The notes: generated by a model from the sequence alone, not told the origin. 38,218 bases of DNA from Desulfuromusa sp. (GCA_029933365.1 JAOZOH010000012.1:1-38218), one strand, 5' to 3'. Numbered from the stretch's first letter, positions 25,472 to 34,073 are shown. Numbers and translations: made by a program.

Positions 25472-25741
25472 TCAGATTGGGATGCGCATTTTTTTACAGT
25501 AGCTGCGTAAAACCATCAGCGCCTGATTTAAGCGTGATATCTGCATATTTTTTGCTTTTACCTGTTGAACATCGTCCAAGGGTACCTGGGTCTGTCTTAC
25601 CTCTCTTTGCACTAATAAGAGATTGGACAAAATAATTTTTAAGTCAGCGGGAGTATGTTTTTTCAATACCGGGGGGGAAATACTAGTGAAGCCACCAGCA
25701 ACGTCTTGCGCCATTTTCTTTGGATTGCCAGAAATTGCCAT
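25472..25741 (-). CDS. Conserved-looking 89-residue protein of unknown function, paired with usp
   Basis: The family is not recognised. A strong GGAGG ribosome site lies 9 nt before ATG 25741, and the stop is 29 nt before the stress-protein start, supporting a real coding gene. The N-terminal third looks disordered (ISGNPKKMAQDVAGGFTSISPP). The rest (about 30-89) should form two amphipathic helices: LKIILSNLLLVQREVRQTQ and MQISRLNQALMVLRSYCKKMR. It has one cysteine, no signal peptide and no membrane helix. It is basic near the C-terminus and may bind a protein partner or nucleic acid. The pairing suggests a role linked to the Usp protein. Confidence 0.7.
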   Translation of the reverse strand: MAISGNPKKMAQDVAGGFTSISPPVLKKHTPADLKIILSNLLLVQREVRQTQVPLDDVQQVKAKNMQISRLNQALMVLRSYCKKMRIPI

Positions 25742-25867
25742 AAGATTAACCCTCCGTCAGGGGATTTGCAGAAAGTAAAGTGTTATGGAGATCATACACG
25801 TCTTTGCACCCCGCACCAATGAAAAGCCGCTTGCCTTTCTCATAACATCTATGCGATCAATTGCCGC

Positions 25868-26746
25868 ATGGGACACTCTGATCATCTCAAAGGAATTCTG
25901 CTGACCTTTACTGCCGTGCTGATCCTCAGCCCGGATGCGCTATTAGTTCGCCTGATCGAAGTTGATGTCTGGACACTCTTGTTCTGGCGCTGCCTCCTCA
26001 CCGGCATCATGATGTCCCTGTTTCTGGCAATCCGCTACCGGAGTAAATTCTTCCAAAGTTTTTATGCCATCGGTCGTACTGGCATTGTTTCCGCCCTGAT
26101 GATCATCACTGGGTCAATTCTCTTCATTGGCTCTCTGAAACTGACAGCCGCCGCAAATACATTGGTTATTCTCGCCGCCGCACCAATTTTTAGCAGTTTA
26201 CTCAGTTGGTTACTGCTCCGTGAAAAAATCCCACTACGCACAAAACTATCTATTTTCACCTGTTTTGGTGGAATTCTGTTGATTTTCTCGGGGAGTTTGC
26301 AAAACGGGCTGTTACTTGGTGACTTGATGGCACTCGGGGCAACCGCGATGTGGGGCTCAAATCTGGTTGTTATTCGGCACGGGAAAGGGGTCAACATGAT
26401 TCCAGCAAACGTGTTGGGTAATTTATGTGTCGTCCCAATTGTCTACTTCTTCGGAGCTCAACCGCTGTTGGTAGCCCCTGTTGATGCCGGATTATTGCTA
26501 CTTCTGGGGGGAGCTATTCTACCCATCTCATTTGCCATGATCACCCTTACACCACGCTATCTACAAGCACCGGAAATCAGCCTAATCCTGCTGACTGAAA
26601 CAGTTCTGGGACCAATCTGGGTCTGGTTGGCCCTTGGAGAAGCGCCCTATGCACGAACTCTCATCGCGGGATTTCTGATTCTTGGAACACTGGTGATCCA
26701 CACCCTGTTATCTCTGCGTCAGACACCACAGGGGATAAAAGGCTAA
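25868..26746 (+). CDS. DMT-superfamily (EamA) permease
   Basis: 292 residues with about ten membrane helices in two EamA domains: TFTAVLILSPDALLVRLI...TLLFWRCLLTGIMM in the first and LGDLMALGATAMWGSNLVVIRHGKG opening the second. The second domain's ETVLGPIWVWLALGEAP is typical of the family. It is a probable exporter of an amino acid or other metabolite. It is divergent from the small gene paired with usp and convergent with the GlxA-type regulator, ending 9 nt from that gene's stop. No good ribosome site precedes the ATG, so the start is less certain. The protein is not closely similar to the DMT permease at 14741. Confidence 0.88.
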   Translation: MGHSDHLKGILLTFTAVLILSPDALLVRLIEVDVWTLLFWRCLLTGIMMSLFLAIRYRSKFFQSFYAIGRTGIVSALMIITGSILFIGSLKLTAAANTLVILAAAPIFSSLLSWLLLREKIPLRTKLSIFTCFGGILLIFSGSLQNGLLLGDLMALGATAMWGSNLVVIRHGKGVNMIPANVLGNLCVVPIVYFFGAQPLLVAPVDAGLLLLLGGAILPISFAMITLTPRYLQAPEISLILLTETVLGPIWVWLALGEAPYARTLIAGFLILGTLVIHTLLSLRQTPQGIKG

Positions 26747-26755
26747 AGTCCTTGA

Positions 26756-27730
26756 TTACTCAGCAAATCGCTGCCGATACACTGTCGGCGAAATCCCCAC
26801 GATCTGCCGAAACAACCGACGGAAAGAACTGAGATCCACATACCCGACAGCAGCAGTAATGGTCTCCAAGGTTTGATCGGTTTCCAGCAACAATTGCTTA
26901 GCTTTCTCGATCCGCATCTTTTGCAGATATTCCAAGGGGGCTTCACCGGTTGCTTTTCTGAACCGGCGCAGGAAGGTACGCTCATTTAACCCCGAACGCT
27001 TCGCCATCACCCTGACTGAAACCTTTTCTCGATAGTAACGATCTAGCCATTGCTGAACTTTGAGAATGGGCTCGTCAATATGCTCTTTACTTCCCTTAAA
27101 TTTGACGAATGGAGCCTGGTCACGGCGATTCCCGTCAATTAACATCATCCGCGCACAAACACTGGCTAAAGATTTTGATCCATATTTTTCAATCAGATGG
27201 AGAGCCAGATCAAAATGGGCACCGGTACCTCCAGCACAAAGATAATCAACACCATCAATGATTAGTCGATCAATTTGCAGATCAATTTTCGGAAACCGCT
27301 GTCGAAAACGGTCTGCCAGCTGCCAGTGAGTAGTGGCCTGACGGCCTTTCAAGATACCCGCTTCGGCGAGTAAAAATGCCCCTGAACAGGCACTGGCAAC
27401 AACCGTCCCATTCTGGTGCTGTGCAGCAATCCATTCCGCCAATTCGGTCTGCTCCAACAATCGATCCGGCCGCCCCATTACTCCTGGAACAATCAACAGA
27501 TCGATATCATGGCAATCGGCCAGACTACTATTAGCCGTTACCAGCTGACGATTAAAACTGGTGACCGGTTCCCCATCAAGGGTAATCACTCTGGTATGAC
27601 AGAACAGCGAATTAGCACCGGGGGACAAACGCTTCTGTTCCCAGTTGGCTAAAGTAAACAAATCCAGCATCCCAGCGATTCCCGATTGTAAACAATTGTC
27701 ATAGGCCATCACGGCAATATTCAGCATCAT
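26756..27730 (-). CDS. GlxA-family AraC-type transcriptional regulator with DJ-1/PfpI-like domain
   Basis: 324 residues. Residues 1-185 form a class I glutamine-amidotransferase-like (DJ-1/PfpI) domain with the nucleophile-elbow-like ASACSGAFLLAEAGIL. The C-terminal 100 residues are an AraC HTH pair: VRVMAKRSGLNERTFLRRFRKATGEAPLEYLQ and LETITAAVGYVDLSSFRRLFRQIVGISPTVYRQ. Related regulators control catabolism of nitrogen compounds such as choline, carnitine or arginine and bind small ligands. Two in-frame ATGs (27730, 27727) share an AAGGGG ribosome site. It is divergent from livH across 173 nt and could regulate livH-iorAB (inference), or the convergent DMT permease. Confidence 0.9.
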   Translation of the reverse strand: MMLNIAVMAYDNCLQSGIAGMLDLFTLANWEQKRLSPGANSLFCHTRVITLDGEPVTSFNRQLVTANSSLADCHDIDLLIVPGVMGRPDRLLEQTELAEWIAAQHQNGTVVASACSGAFLLAEAGILKGRQATTHWQLADRFRQRFPKIDLQIDRLIIDGVDYLCAGGTGAHFDLALHLIEKYGSKSLASVCARMMLIDGNRRDQAPFVKFKGSKEHIDEPILKVQQWLDRYYREKVSVRVMAKRSGLNERTFLRRFRKATGEAPLEYLQKMRIEKAKQLLLETDQTLETITAAVGYVDLSSFRRLFRQIVGISPTVYRQRFAE

Positions 27731-27842
27731 TTTACCCCTTTCACCTTTTTATGTGATTATAGACTGAAAGATGAAACAATGCCAATATAAATATTTTAAC
27801 AGAATTTTTTAGACCCTAATTTACTACTGCACTTCAGTTTTC

Positions 27843-27871
27843 TTGACCTGAACCTCTCGCTGCCCTAATCT
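27843..27871 (+). promoter_or_regulatory. Sigma70-like promoter of livH
   Basis: TTGACC (27843-27848), a 17-nt spacer and TAATCT (27866-27871), with an expected start near 27879, 25 nt before the TTG start codon. Confidence 0.6.
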
Positions 27872-27903
27872 GTGGGCTCTTTAAATCACCGTGGAGCCTC
27901 TAC

Positions 27904-28761
27904 TTGACCGACTTTTTGCAATATCTCTTTTCTGGACTAACCAGTGGCGCAATATATGCCCTGATTGCCCTTGGCTTTTGTGTCGTCAACAACACCATGG
28001 GGATCGTCAACTTTGTCCAAGTTGATTTTGTCTCTCTGGGCGGAATGTTGATGTTTTCAGCACTATTTGGTGCTGGTCTGCCAATGGTTCCGGGACTATT
28101 GCTGTCGGTGGCAGGGGTTGCACTTGTGGCTATGCTGGTAGAGCGGTTCGGCTTGCGTCCCGCTCGCTCCGATAATCCCCTGGTTTTGATTTTTCTCACT
28201 GTTGGCCTTTCAATTATTCTACGTGGTGCTATCAAGTTGATCTGGGGGAAAAATCGCATGGCGTTGCCGCCGCTCACCCCCGATATTCCAGTTAAGATTT
28301 TTGGTGCCAGCGTCCTGCCACAAACACTCTGGATTCTGTTGTTGACCATAATTGCAATCGGCCTACTGACCTGGTTCTTTTATCGAACCTCTTTAGGTTT
28401 ATCGATGCGCGCCGTTGCCTCCAACCCGACAGCAGCAGCAGTGGTAGGAATCCCCGCTGGGCGGGTGCGGCTGACCAGCTACGCGATAGCTGGAGCACTG
28501 GGTGGATTAGCCGGGGTGTTAGTCACCCCGATCACAACGCTCAGTTATGACGTTGGTGTCTTACTCGGCCTGAAAGGGTTCGCAGCCGCCATTCTTGGTG
28601 GATTTGGATCATTCCCCGGAGCGATTCTCGGTGGCCTTGGACTGGGCCTGCTCGAATCTCTCTCGGCTGGTTATATTTCGAGTGCCTATAAAGATGTGGT
28701 CGCTTTTGTAGTGCTCCTTCTAGTGCTGTTTGTACGGCCTAAGGGGTTGTTGGGGCAATAA
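27904..28761 (+). CDS. livH: Solitary branched-chain amino-acid ABC permease (LivH-like), TTG start
   Basis: 285 residues with about eight membrane helices of the LivH type: GLTSGAIYALIALGFCVVNNTMGIVNFVQ at the start, LSMRAVASNPTAAAVVGIPAGRVR and GGFGSFPGAILGGLGLGLLES near the end, closing LFVRPKGLLGQ. The only sensible start is TTG at 27904, preceded by GTGGAG at 7-8 nt. LivH needs LivM, two ATPases (LivG, LivF) and a binding protein. None is in the window, and iorA follows after 138 nt that carry a repeat. Related genomes often have livHMGF next to iorAB, so the companions may have been deleted here. The frame is intact, so loss may be recent, or distant subunits may serve it. Confidence 0.9.
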   Translation: MTDFLQYLFSGLTSGAIYALIALGFCVVNNTMGIVNFVQVDFVSLGGMLMFSALFGAGLPMVPGLLLSVAGVALVAMLVERFGLRPARSDNPLVLIFLTVGLSIILRGAIKLIWGKNRMALPPLTPDIPVKIFGASVLPQTLWILLLTIIAIGLLTWFFYRTSLGLSMRAVASNPTAAAVVGIPAGRVRLTSYAIAGALGGLAGVLVTPITTLSYDVGVLLGLKGFAAAILGGFGSFPGAILGGLGLGLLESLSAGYISSAYKDVVAFVVLLLVLFVRPKGLLGQ

Positions 28762-28767
28762 TTAATT

Positions 28768-28870
28768 TTAACGGAGAGGCGCAGAGAAAATCTCATTTTG
28801 GGGGTTAAAAACCAAAAAAGCTTCCATGCCCTTCTCTGCGAACTCAGCGTTCTCTCCATCTCTGCGTTAA
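28768..28870 (+). repeat. TTAACGGAGAG...CTCTGCGTTAA intergenic repeat, full copy
   Basis: Its ends are imperfect inverted repeats: TTAACGGAGAGGCGCAGAG at the left and CATCTCTGCGTTAA at the right, with CTTCTCTGCGAACTCAGCG between. It fills almost the whole livH-iorA gap. A related half-element lies at 36931-36960. The family is common, in my recollection, in Desulfuromonadales genomes. Confidence 0.7.
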
Positions 28871-28899
28871 ATGATTTTGAATTAAAAGGTTAGTTAAAC

Positions 28900-30726
28900 A
28901 TGAAAAATGAAATTCAACTCTTAATGGGTAACGAAGCAATTGGACAGGGATTGATTGAAGCTGGCTGTCAGGTTGCTGCTGCCTATCCCGGCACCCCATC
29001 AACAGAAATCCTGCAGGCAATGATTGATCGACAGGTTCAAGCAGTTGAACCGATCCATATTGAGTGGTCGGTCAATGAAAAAATTGCCTTCGAAGTTGCA
29101 CTAGCTGCCAGTTATACCGGCAAACGATCCGTGGCCGTTATGAAACAAGTAGGGCTGAATGTGGCAGCTGATCCTTTTATGCGGACCGCCTATATCGGAG
29201 TCAAAGGGGGGATGCTAACCGTTGTAGCGGATGATCCGGGACCGCACAGTTCTCAGAATGAACAGGATACCCGACTGTTCTGCCTGCAAGCGCGGGTTCC
29301 GGTTATTGATCCGGCCAGCCCCGCTGAAGCGAAAGAGTTCATCCAGCCAGCGTTTGAATTGTCGGAAAAATATGAACTCAATATTGTTTTACGCCCAACC
29401 ACCCGCATCTGCCACTCACGCCAAAATGTCTCCATTGCTGAGCCGATAACCCTTGAGCGGCAGGCCAATTTTGAACTGGACACCCCCCGCTGGGCGGCTA
29501 CCCCGGCTTTTCTTCCGGCACTACATCGGAAGTTGAACACTAACCTGGAGAAGATTTCTGTCGAAGTCGATTGGCAGCCGCGTCTGACTCCGGGAGATAA
29601 CAGCCAGCCACGGACTGCCCTGGTTGCCTCGGGAATTGTTTATGGCAACCTGGTTGATTTGCTCGAAGAATTGGATTTAAGCAATAAGATCGATCTTTAC
29701 CAGGTATTGATGCCTTATCCACTCAATCCAGATTTTTCGAGAAATTTACATGAAAAGTATGATCATATCCTGATTCTGGAAGAGACTTATCCGGTCATCG
29801 AACCGCAACTGGCTCACCCCGGTAGCTCTGGCAAACAGAATGGGAGTGTCCCTCGTGAGGGAGAACTGACACCAGATGTCATCCATCAAGCTTTGGCTGA
29901 TTTTCTCGGTCTGGCTCCTCCAGCAGAAAAACCGGAAGAACGTCGCGGACAACGACCTTCTCTCTGCCCTGGCTGTTCTCACCGAACCGCTTTTTACAGT
30001 ATTAAGAAATGTTTCCCAAAAGGGATTTATCCTTCCGATATCGGTTGTTACACTCTGGGGATAAATCTAGGTGCAGTCCATACAGTCCACTGTATGGGTG
30101 CCTGTATCAGTCAGGGAGCAGGCTTCTATCAAGCCTATCAACAGGATGATGGGGAATTCCCAACCATCGTCGTTACCATCGGCGACTCAACTTTTTTCCA
30201 TGCCGGAATTCCCGCACTGATTAATGCCGTGATCCAGCAGGCACGAATTATTATTGTAATTCTTGATAATGCCACTGCCGCTATGACCGGTGGTCAGCCG
30301 GTACCACACATGGGAATTGCAGCTGGTAACAAAGCAACCAAAGCTGTTTCTATCGAACCCCTGATTAAAGCAAGCGGAGTTGAATTCCTCGAAGTATGCG
30401 ACCCCTATGACAACGAACGTTTCGAGACTCTGCTGAAAAAAGCCGACTCCTACATTCGCAGCTCGGAGGGAGGCGTTGCTGTACTGATTGCCCGTCACGG
30501 CTGCATCATGGATCCGGCAGTGCGCAAATCTCAGGATTCATTTCTGGTAACGATTAAAGACAACTGCATCGGCTGTCGAATCTGTGTCGATAAATTTGAG
30601 TGTTCAGCACTCTCTATGGACGAGGAGAATAACGTTGCCGTTGTCAATCAAGATCGCTGTATTGGCTGTGGCACCTGTATCCCAGTCTGCCCGGTCGATG
30701 CCATCATCAAGGAGGAAAAATCATGA
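28900..30726 (+). CDS. iorA: Indolepyruvate:ferredoxin oxidoreductase, alpha subunit
   Basis: 608 residues. Domains in order: pyruvate:ferredoxin-oxidoreductase-type domain (MGNEAIGQGLIEAGCQVAAAYPGTPSTEI, FEVALAASYTGKRSVAVMKQVGLNVAADPF); a middle domain; and the thiamine diphosphate-binding domain (CPGCSHR, TIGDSTFFHAGIPALINAV, ILDNATAAMTGGQP). At the C-terminus are two ferredoxin-like clusters, CIGCRICVDKFEC and CIGCGTCIPVCPVDAI, binding [4Fe-4S]. The enzyme oxidatively decarboxylates aryl pyruvates from aromatic amino acids to aryl-acyl-CoA, reducing ferredoxin, or runs in reverse for aromatic amino-acid synthesis. Overlap with iorB (ATGA) indicates coupled translation. It points to an anaerobic organism. 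Confidence 0.95.
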   Translation: MKNEIQLLMGNEAIGQGLIEAGCQVAAAYPGTPSTEILQAMIDRQVQAVEPIHIEWSVNEKIAFEVALAASYTGKRSVAVMKQVGLNVAADPFMRTAYIGVKGGMLTVVADDPGPHSSQNEQDTRLFCLQARVPVIDPASPAEAKEFIQPAFELSEKYELNIVLRPTTRICHSRQNVSIAEPITLERQANFELDTPRWAATPAFLPALHRKLNTNLEKISVEVDWQPRLTPGDNSQPRTALVASGIVYGNLVDLLEELDLSNKIDLYQVLMPYPLNPDFSRNLHEKYDHILILEETYPVIEPQLAHPGSSGKQNGSVPREGELTPDVIHQALADFLGLAPPAEKPEERRGQRPSLCPGCSHRTAFYSIKKCFPKGIYPSDIGCYTLGINLGAVHTVHCMGACISQGAGFYQAYQQDDGEFPTIVVTIGDSTFFHAGIPALINAVIQQARIIIVILDNATAAMTGGQPVPHMGIAAGNKATKAVSIEPLIKASGVEFLEVCDPYDNERFETLLKKADSYIRSSEGGVAVLIARHGCIMDPAVRKSQDSFLVTIKDNCIGCRICVDKFECSALSMDEENNVAVVNQDRCIGCGTCIPVCPVDAIIKEEKS

Positions 30727-31223
30727 AACAGCAGATCATCGTCAGTGGAATTGGTGGTCAGGGAGTGCTGTTTCTGACCCGAGTTATCGCTCAGGTTGCT
30801 GTCAATCGTAACATCCCGGTTCTAACATCTGAAACCCACGGCATGGCGCAACGTGGCGGAACGGTTCTTTCAACCATCAAAATTGGTAATTTTTCCAGTC
30901 CGTTGATTCGCACCGCGCAAGCTGATCTTGGAATATTACTCTGGGAAGCCAACCTTCCAGTGCATCGTTCGCTGCTGAAAGGCAATGGGAAACTGTTGAT
31001 TAATGCAGAAAATGCTGGGGAAGGAACCCGGATCGACGCCTCGAAAATTGCCCGAAGGTTGGGGAATTCAGTGCTGGCAAATTTAGTGCTATTAGGTTTG
31101 GCAGTCCAACAAAAGGCTCTATTCTACAATGCAGAAGAGTGTGAAGTAGCAATTAAACAGCTAGCACCAACGAAATTTGTAAAACAAAACTTAGCAGCTT
31201 TTCACATGGGGTTGAATAGTTAA
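30723..31223 (+). CDS. iorB: Indolepyruvate:ferredoxin oxidoreductase, beta subunit
   Basis: 166 residues, somewhat shorter than the usual 190-200. The pyruvate:ferredoxin-oxidoreductase γ-type fold is clear: IIVSGIGGQGVLFLTRVIAQ, TSETHGMAQRGGTVLSTIKIG, and SVLANLVLLGLAVQQKALF. It completes the heteromeric enzyme with IorA. The ATG overlaps the iorA stop (ATGA), and GGAGG lies 8 nt before the ATG inside iorA. The shorter length comes from the middle and C-terminal parts, with no frameshift visible. It ends 28 nt before a convergent gene. Confidence 0.93.
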   Translation: MKQQIIVSGIGGQGVLFLTRVIAQVAVNRNIPVLTSETHGMAQRGGTVLSTIKIGNFSSPLIRTAQADLGILLWEANLPVHRSLLKGNGKLLINAENAGEGTRIDASKIARRLGNSVLANLVLLGLAVQQKALFYNAEECEVAIKQLAPTKFVKQNLAAFHMGLNS

Positions 31224-31251
31224 ACTCCCCAAGCAAAAAGCTGCTGAGGAA

Positions 31252-32016
31252 TCAGAACCGCACCAGCAAACCACCAAAGGGGCCGGAAAATTTAGTTTCA
31301 ACAAAAACATCATCCTCATCGATTTTTAAATCAAAATAACGTACTCCAGCATAGAGCCCAACCATTGGGTAAGGTGAAAATTCCAGCTGTGCTTCGGCAT
31401 CCAGAAAATGGTTACCGTCAAACTCCATATAGCCAATTCGTCCAGTGATACCGAGGAAATCCGCCAGGGCAACGCGGGTGCGGACACCGATGGTTGGAAT
31501 CGGCGCAGTGACAGATTCCGATTCAATAAACCCTTGTGTCAGGTCATTAAAAGTAACATCAACGTCGGCGATTTTAACTGCCAGTTCAAGTCCCAATTGA
31601 AAGCGGGTGGGCAAATCATCGAAGTTGAGCAGATAGTAAGTGTAGCCAATATCGTAGAGATTAATGTCCAAATCCGTTTTGACGGTATCGTCCACGCTGA
31701 ACGGTTCACCGTTAAATTCACCATCGACAGTCAGGATTCCGGTTCCGGAGAAACCAATTGGCAGATAATTAAATGAAAAGTGGGAACTTCCCCACTGTAA
31801 AGCAATTTCTGAGGTTAGATTTTCGCTATCATCCAAGTTTAAATCTCTCTCCAAATCAACCTTTTGTCCCACTCCATCAACAGTTCCAGCAATAGAACCT
31901 TCCGGGCTAAGTAGCTGATAACCTCCTTTTAGAGAAAAGAGTTCATCAGCAAAAGAGGTTGTAGAGAACAACAGAAAAACAACGAGCAGGGGTAGAACTT
32001 TACATTTGTTTAGCAT
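31252..32016 (-). CDS. Outer-membrane β-barrel protein, unknown function
   Basis: 254 residues. The signal peptide (LLVVFLLFSTTSFA) is followed by alternating amphipathic strands with β-barrel character (FSLKGGYQLLSPEG, HFSFNYLPIGFSG, INLYDIGYTYYLLNF, VGLYAGVRYFDLKI). It ends in the outer-membrane signature phenylalanine (GPFGGLLVRF). It is acidic in the loops, where it may bind cations. The length and pattern suit an 8-10-strand barrel of the OmpW/OmpA-like type, but no named family is recognised. A ribosome site (AAGGAGACGCTC) precedes ATG 32016. It is convergent with iorB and divergent from msrB. Confidence 0.85.
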   Translation of the reverse strand: MLNKCKVLPLLVVFLLFSTTSFADELFSLKGGYQLLSPEGSIAGTVDGVGQKVDLERDLNLDDSENLTSEIALQWGSSHFSFNYLPIGFSGTGILTVDGEFNGEPFSVDDTVKTDLDINLYDIGYTYYLLNFDDLPTRFQLGLELAVKIADVDVTFNDLTQGFIESESVTAPIPTIGVRTRVALADFLGITGRIGYMEFDGNHFLDAEAQLEFSPYPMVGLYAGVRYFDLKIDEDDVFVETKFSGPFGGLLVRF

Positions 32017-32157
32017 GAGCGTCTCCTTTTAAGGTCAATATTGTGATTTCAGGATGGTAACAAAGATTAAATTTGTTGTCAGCGATTCTAATTTGTTTCT
32101 ATCCATAAAAGTTCCATAGCGTGACTGATATCTGATCCAATCAGCTATTTTTCCGCC

Positions 32158-32188
32158 TTGAATGCTAATTCCCAGAAAGTGCTATAAT
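32158..32188 (+). promoter_or_regulatory. Promoter candidate of msrB-msrA
   Basis: TTGAAT (32158-32163) and a perfect TATAAT (32183-32188) separated by 19 nt, about 50 nt before the msrB start. The spacer is longer than ideal, so the -10 carries most weight. Confidence 0.5.
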
Positions 32189-32240
32189 GACCAATAAAGT
32201 AATCTTTCCAGATAAAACACTCGAGGACAAAAGGAGTTAG

Positions 32241-32795
32241 ATGATGAATAGGCGACAAGCACTTCTAATAATGGCCTCACAAACAGGATTATTATGGATG
32301 GCAGCAAACGGATTTGCGGGGCACAACAAAAATATAGCCTCAACAACACCCGGCAAGATACGGGTTTATTCTGCAGAACAAGGTGATTATATTTTGGTCG
32401 ACAAGGTATTAAATAGCGAGGAAAAATGGAAACGATTATTAACGTCAGAACAATACCATGTTTTGCGCGAAGAAGGAACAGAACGGGCTTTCACTGGAGA
32501 ACTGCTGAAGAATAAAGAACATGGGGTCTATCGCTGTGCTGCCTGTGGCAATGATCTGTACCTTTCCGAAAGCAAGTTTGATTCCGGCACCGGCTGGCCC
32601 AGTTACTATGAACCTATTGCCAAGGAAAATGTCTCAATCCGGGAGGATAAAAGTTTTTTCACGACCCGCAATGAACTGATCTGTAGCCGTTGTGAATCCC
32701 ATTTGGGACACGTATTTGATGATGGGCCACCTCCCACAGGAGAACGCCACTGCATTAATTCAGTCTCGTTACAATTCAAAAAATTGGAAAAATAG
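32241..32795 (+). CDS. msrB: Exported peptide-methionine (R)-S-oxide reductase MsrB
   Basis: 184 residues. The N-terminus has a twin-arginine-like signal (NRRQALLIMASQTGLLWMAANGFAG), so the enzyme is probably periplasmic. The MsrB domain (about 50-180) shows WKRLLTSEQYHVLREEGTERAFTGELL, zinc ligands in YRCAACGNDL and ICSRCESHLGH, FDSGTGWPSY, and the catalytic cysteine in RHCINSVSL. It reduces the R-epimer of methionine sulfoxide in proteins. GGAG lies 4 nt before the first of two ATGs (32241, 32244). The msrA gene follows after 17 nt, completing repair of both epimers. Confidence 0.94.
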   Translation: MMNRRQALLIMASQTGLLWMAANGFAGHNKNIASTTPGKIRVYSAEQGDYILVDKVLNSEEKWKRLLTSEQYHVLREEGTERAFTGELLKNKEHGVYRCAACGNDLYLSESKFDSGTGWPSYYEPIAKENVSIREDKSFFTTRNELICSRCESHLGHVFDDGPPPTGERHCINSVSLQFKKLEK

Positions 32796-32812
32796 AGATC
32801 CTTCGGGAGTCA

Positions 32813-33406
32813 ATGATGAAAAGTTTTCTTATTCTTATAACCTTACTGTTGGTGCCATTTGTAAATAATTCGCTCGCCGAAACAAATCGCGCCATTTTTG
32901 CCGGAGGCTGTTTCTGGTGTATGGAATCTCCATTTGAAAAACTGGAGGGAGTCGATGAGGTCATCTCCGGTTATACCGGAGGGACAAAACTGAATCCAAC
33001 TTACCAGGAAGTTTCTGCCGGAGGAACTGGCCACACCGAAGCGGTCGAGGTTCATTACGATCCGCAGCAGGTGTCCTATAAAAAGCTGCTGGAAGTATTC
33101 TGGATGCAGATCAACCCGACCGATGCAGGTGGGCAGTTTGTCGATCGAGGCACCCAATATCGCAGTGAAATTTTCTTTCTCAATCCTAAACAAAAACAAC
33201 AGGCAGAACAATCTAAAAAAAATCTGACAGGATCGGGGCAATTTAGCCAGCCGATCGTAACTGAAATCACCGCGGCAGGAAAATTTTACCCGGCAGAAGA
33301 GTATCATCAAGATTATCACAGCAAGAATCCGCTGCGCTACTGGTACTACCGAGGTGGTTCCGGGCGGGATGATTTTCTTGACAAGGTCTGGGGTAAGGAT
33401 CGTTAG
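32813..33406 (+). CDS. msrA: Exported peptide-methionine (S)-S-oxide reductase MsrA
   Basis: 197 residues. A signal peptide (MMKSFLILITLLLVPFVNNSLA) points to the periplasm. The MsrA motif GGCFWCMESPFEKLEGV has the catalytic cysteine as Cys (not Sec) plus a nearby cysteine. GYTGG, YDPQQVSYKKLLEVFW, DAGGQFVDRGTQYRS and YHQDYHSKNP are family-typical. It reduces the S-epimer of methionine sulfoxide. The gene is 17 nt after msrB with GGGAG before its ATG, so both come from one mRNA. Export of both enzymes implies an unseen periplasmic electron donor. Confidence 0.94.
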   Translation: MMKSFLILITLLLVPFVNNSLAETNRAIFAGGCFWCMESPFEKLEGVDEVISGYTGGTKLNPTYQEVSAGGTGHTEAVEVHYDPQQVSYKKLLEVFWMQINPTDAGGQFVDRGTQYRSEIFFLNPKQKQQAEQSKKNLTGSGQFSQPIVTEITAAGKFYPAEEYHQDYHSKNPLRYWYYRGGSGRDDFLDKVWGKDR

Positions 33407-33607
33407 AATCTAGATGATGCGGAATAAGAATCAACTCTCTCTTTAATTTGAAAAACGGATATTTTGGTCACCTCAAGTAAAAAACCTCAACCCACATAAA
33501 CAACGATGAATCACCATAGAAAAAATATTAAAATATCACATAGCTTATCGATATTTATCTTGATCAGACATTGATGTAAGTATTGACCCTCTTGCCGTGG
33601 AATTTCT

Positions 33608-33997
33608 ATGAATGCTCAGTATAATCTATCTAAAAAATCATTATTTGAGTTAGGACTATCTCACACAAATAATAACGCTAGCAGTTTGCCTTATGATAGA
33701 TATGAGTCCAATGCCTTGTCCGTGGGATACTACGATGCCCTCCCACTGAACATTCTATTCAGCTTTCAACCCTCTTTTTCTGTCAATAAATATGATTCAA
33801 GTGACCCTGTTGACAATGGAAAAACTAGAAAAGATAACAAGCTTTCTCTGAGTCTAAATCTTTATACAAACATTGAGGCTATGGGGAAAATTCTTACCCC
33901 GGTTATTGGATATACATATACGCACAACGAATCAAATATCAGCAGAAGAGACTTTGAACGGAATTTGGTTTCATTCGATATTAGGGCGCAATTTTAA
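33608..33997 (+). pseudogene. C-terminal fragment of an outer-membrane β-barrel protein
   Basis: 129 residues of alternating β-strands (KSLFELGLSHTNNNA, SNALSVGYYDALPLNILFSFQPSFSVN, LSLSLNLYTNIEAM, LTPVIGYTYTHNESNI) ending in ...FDIRAQF, a barrel-type terminal phenylalanine. There is no signal peptide and no good ribosome site; a TGA lies 24 nt upstream in the same frame. It resembles the last six or so strands of a larger barrel, such as the C-terminus of surface-lipoprotein-assembly-type proteins, whose 5' part is missing. A frame just upstream (SDIDVSIDPLAVEF) could be a frameshifted continuation. The base composition looks more AT-rich than msrAB. Classed as a remnant. Confidence 0.6.
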
Positions 33998-34073
33998 CAT
34001 TTTTTGATACAAAAACATTATTCTTCAAAAAGGGTAAAGGTACAATAGCAACACCACAGCATTCGACTAATCC

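Noticed and set aside
32813..33406. MsrA as a selenoprotein
   Set aside because: The catalytic codon in GGCFWC is a cysteine codon and no in-frame TGA occurs.
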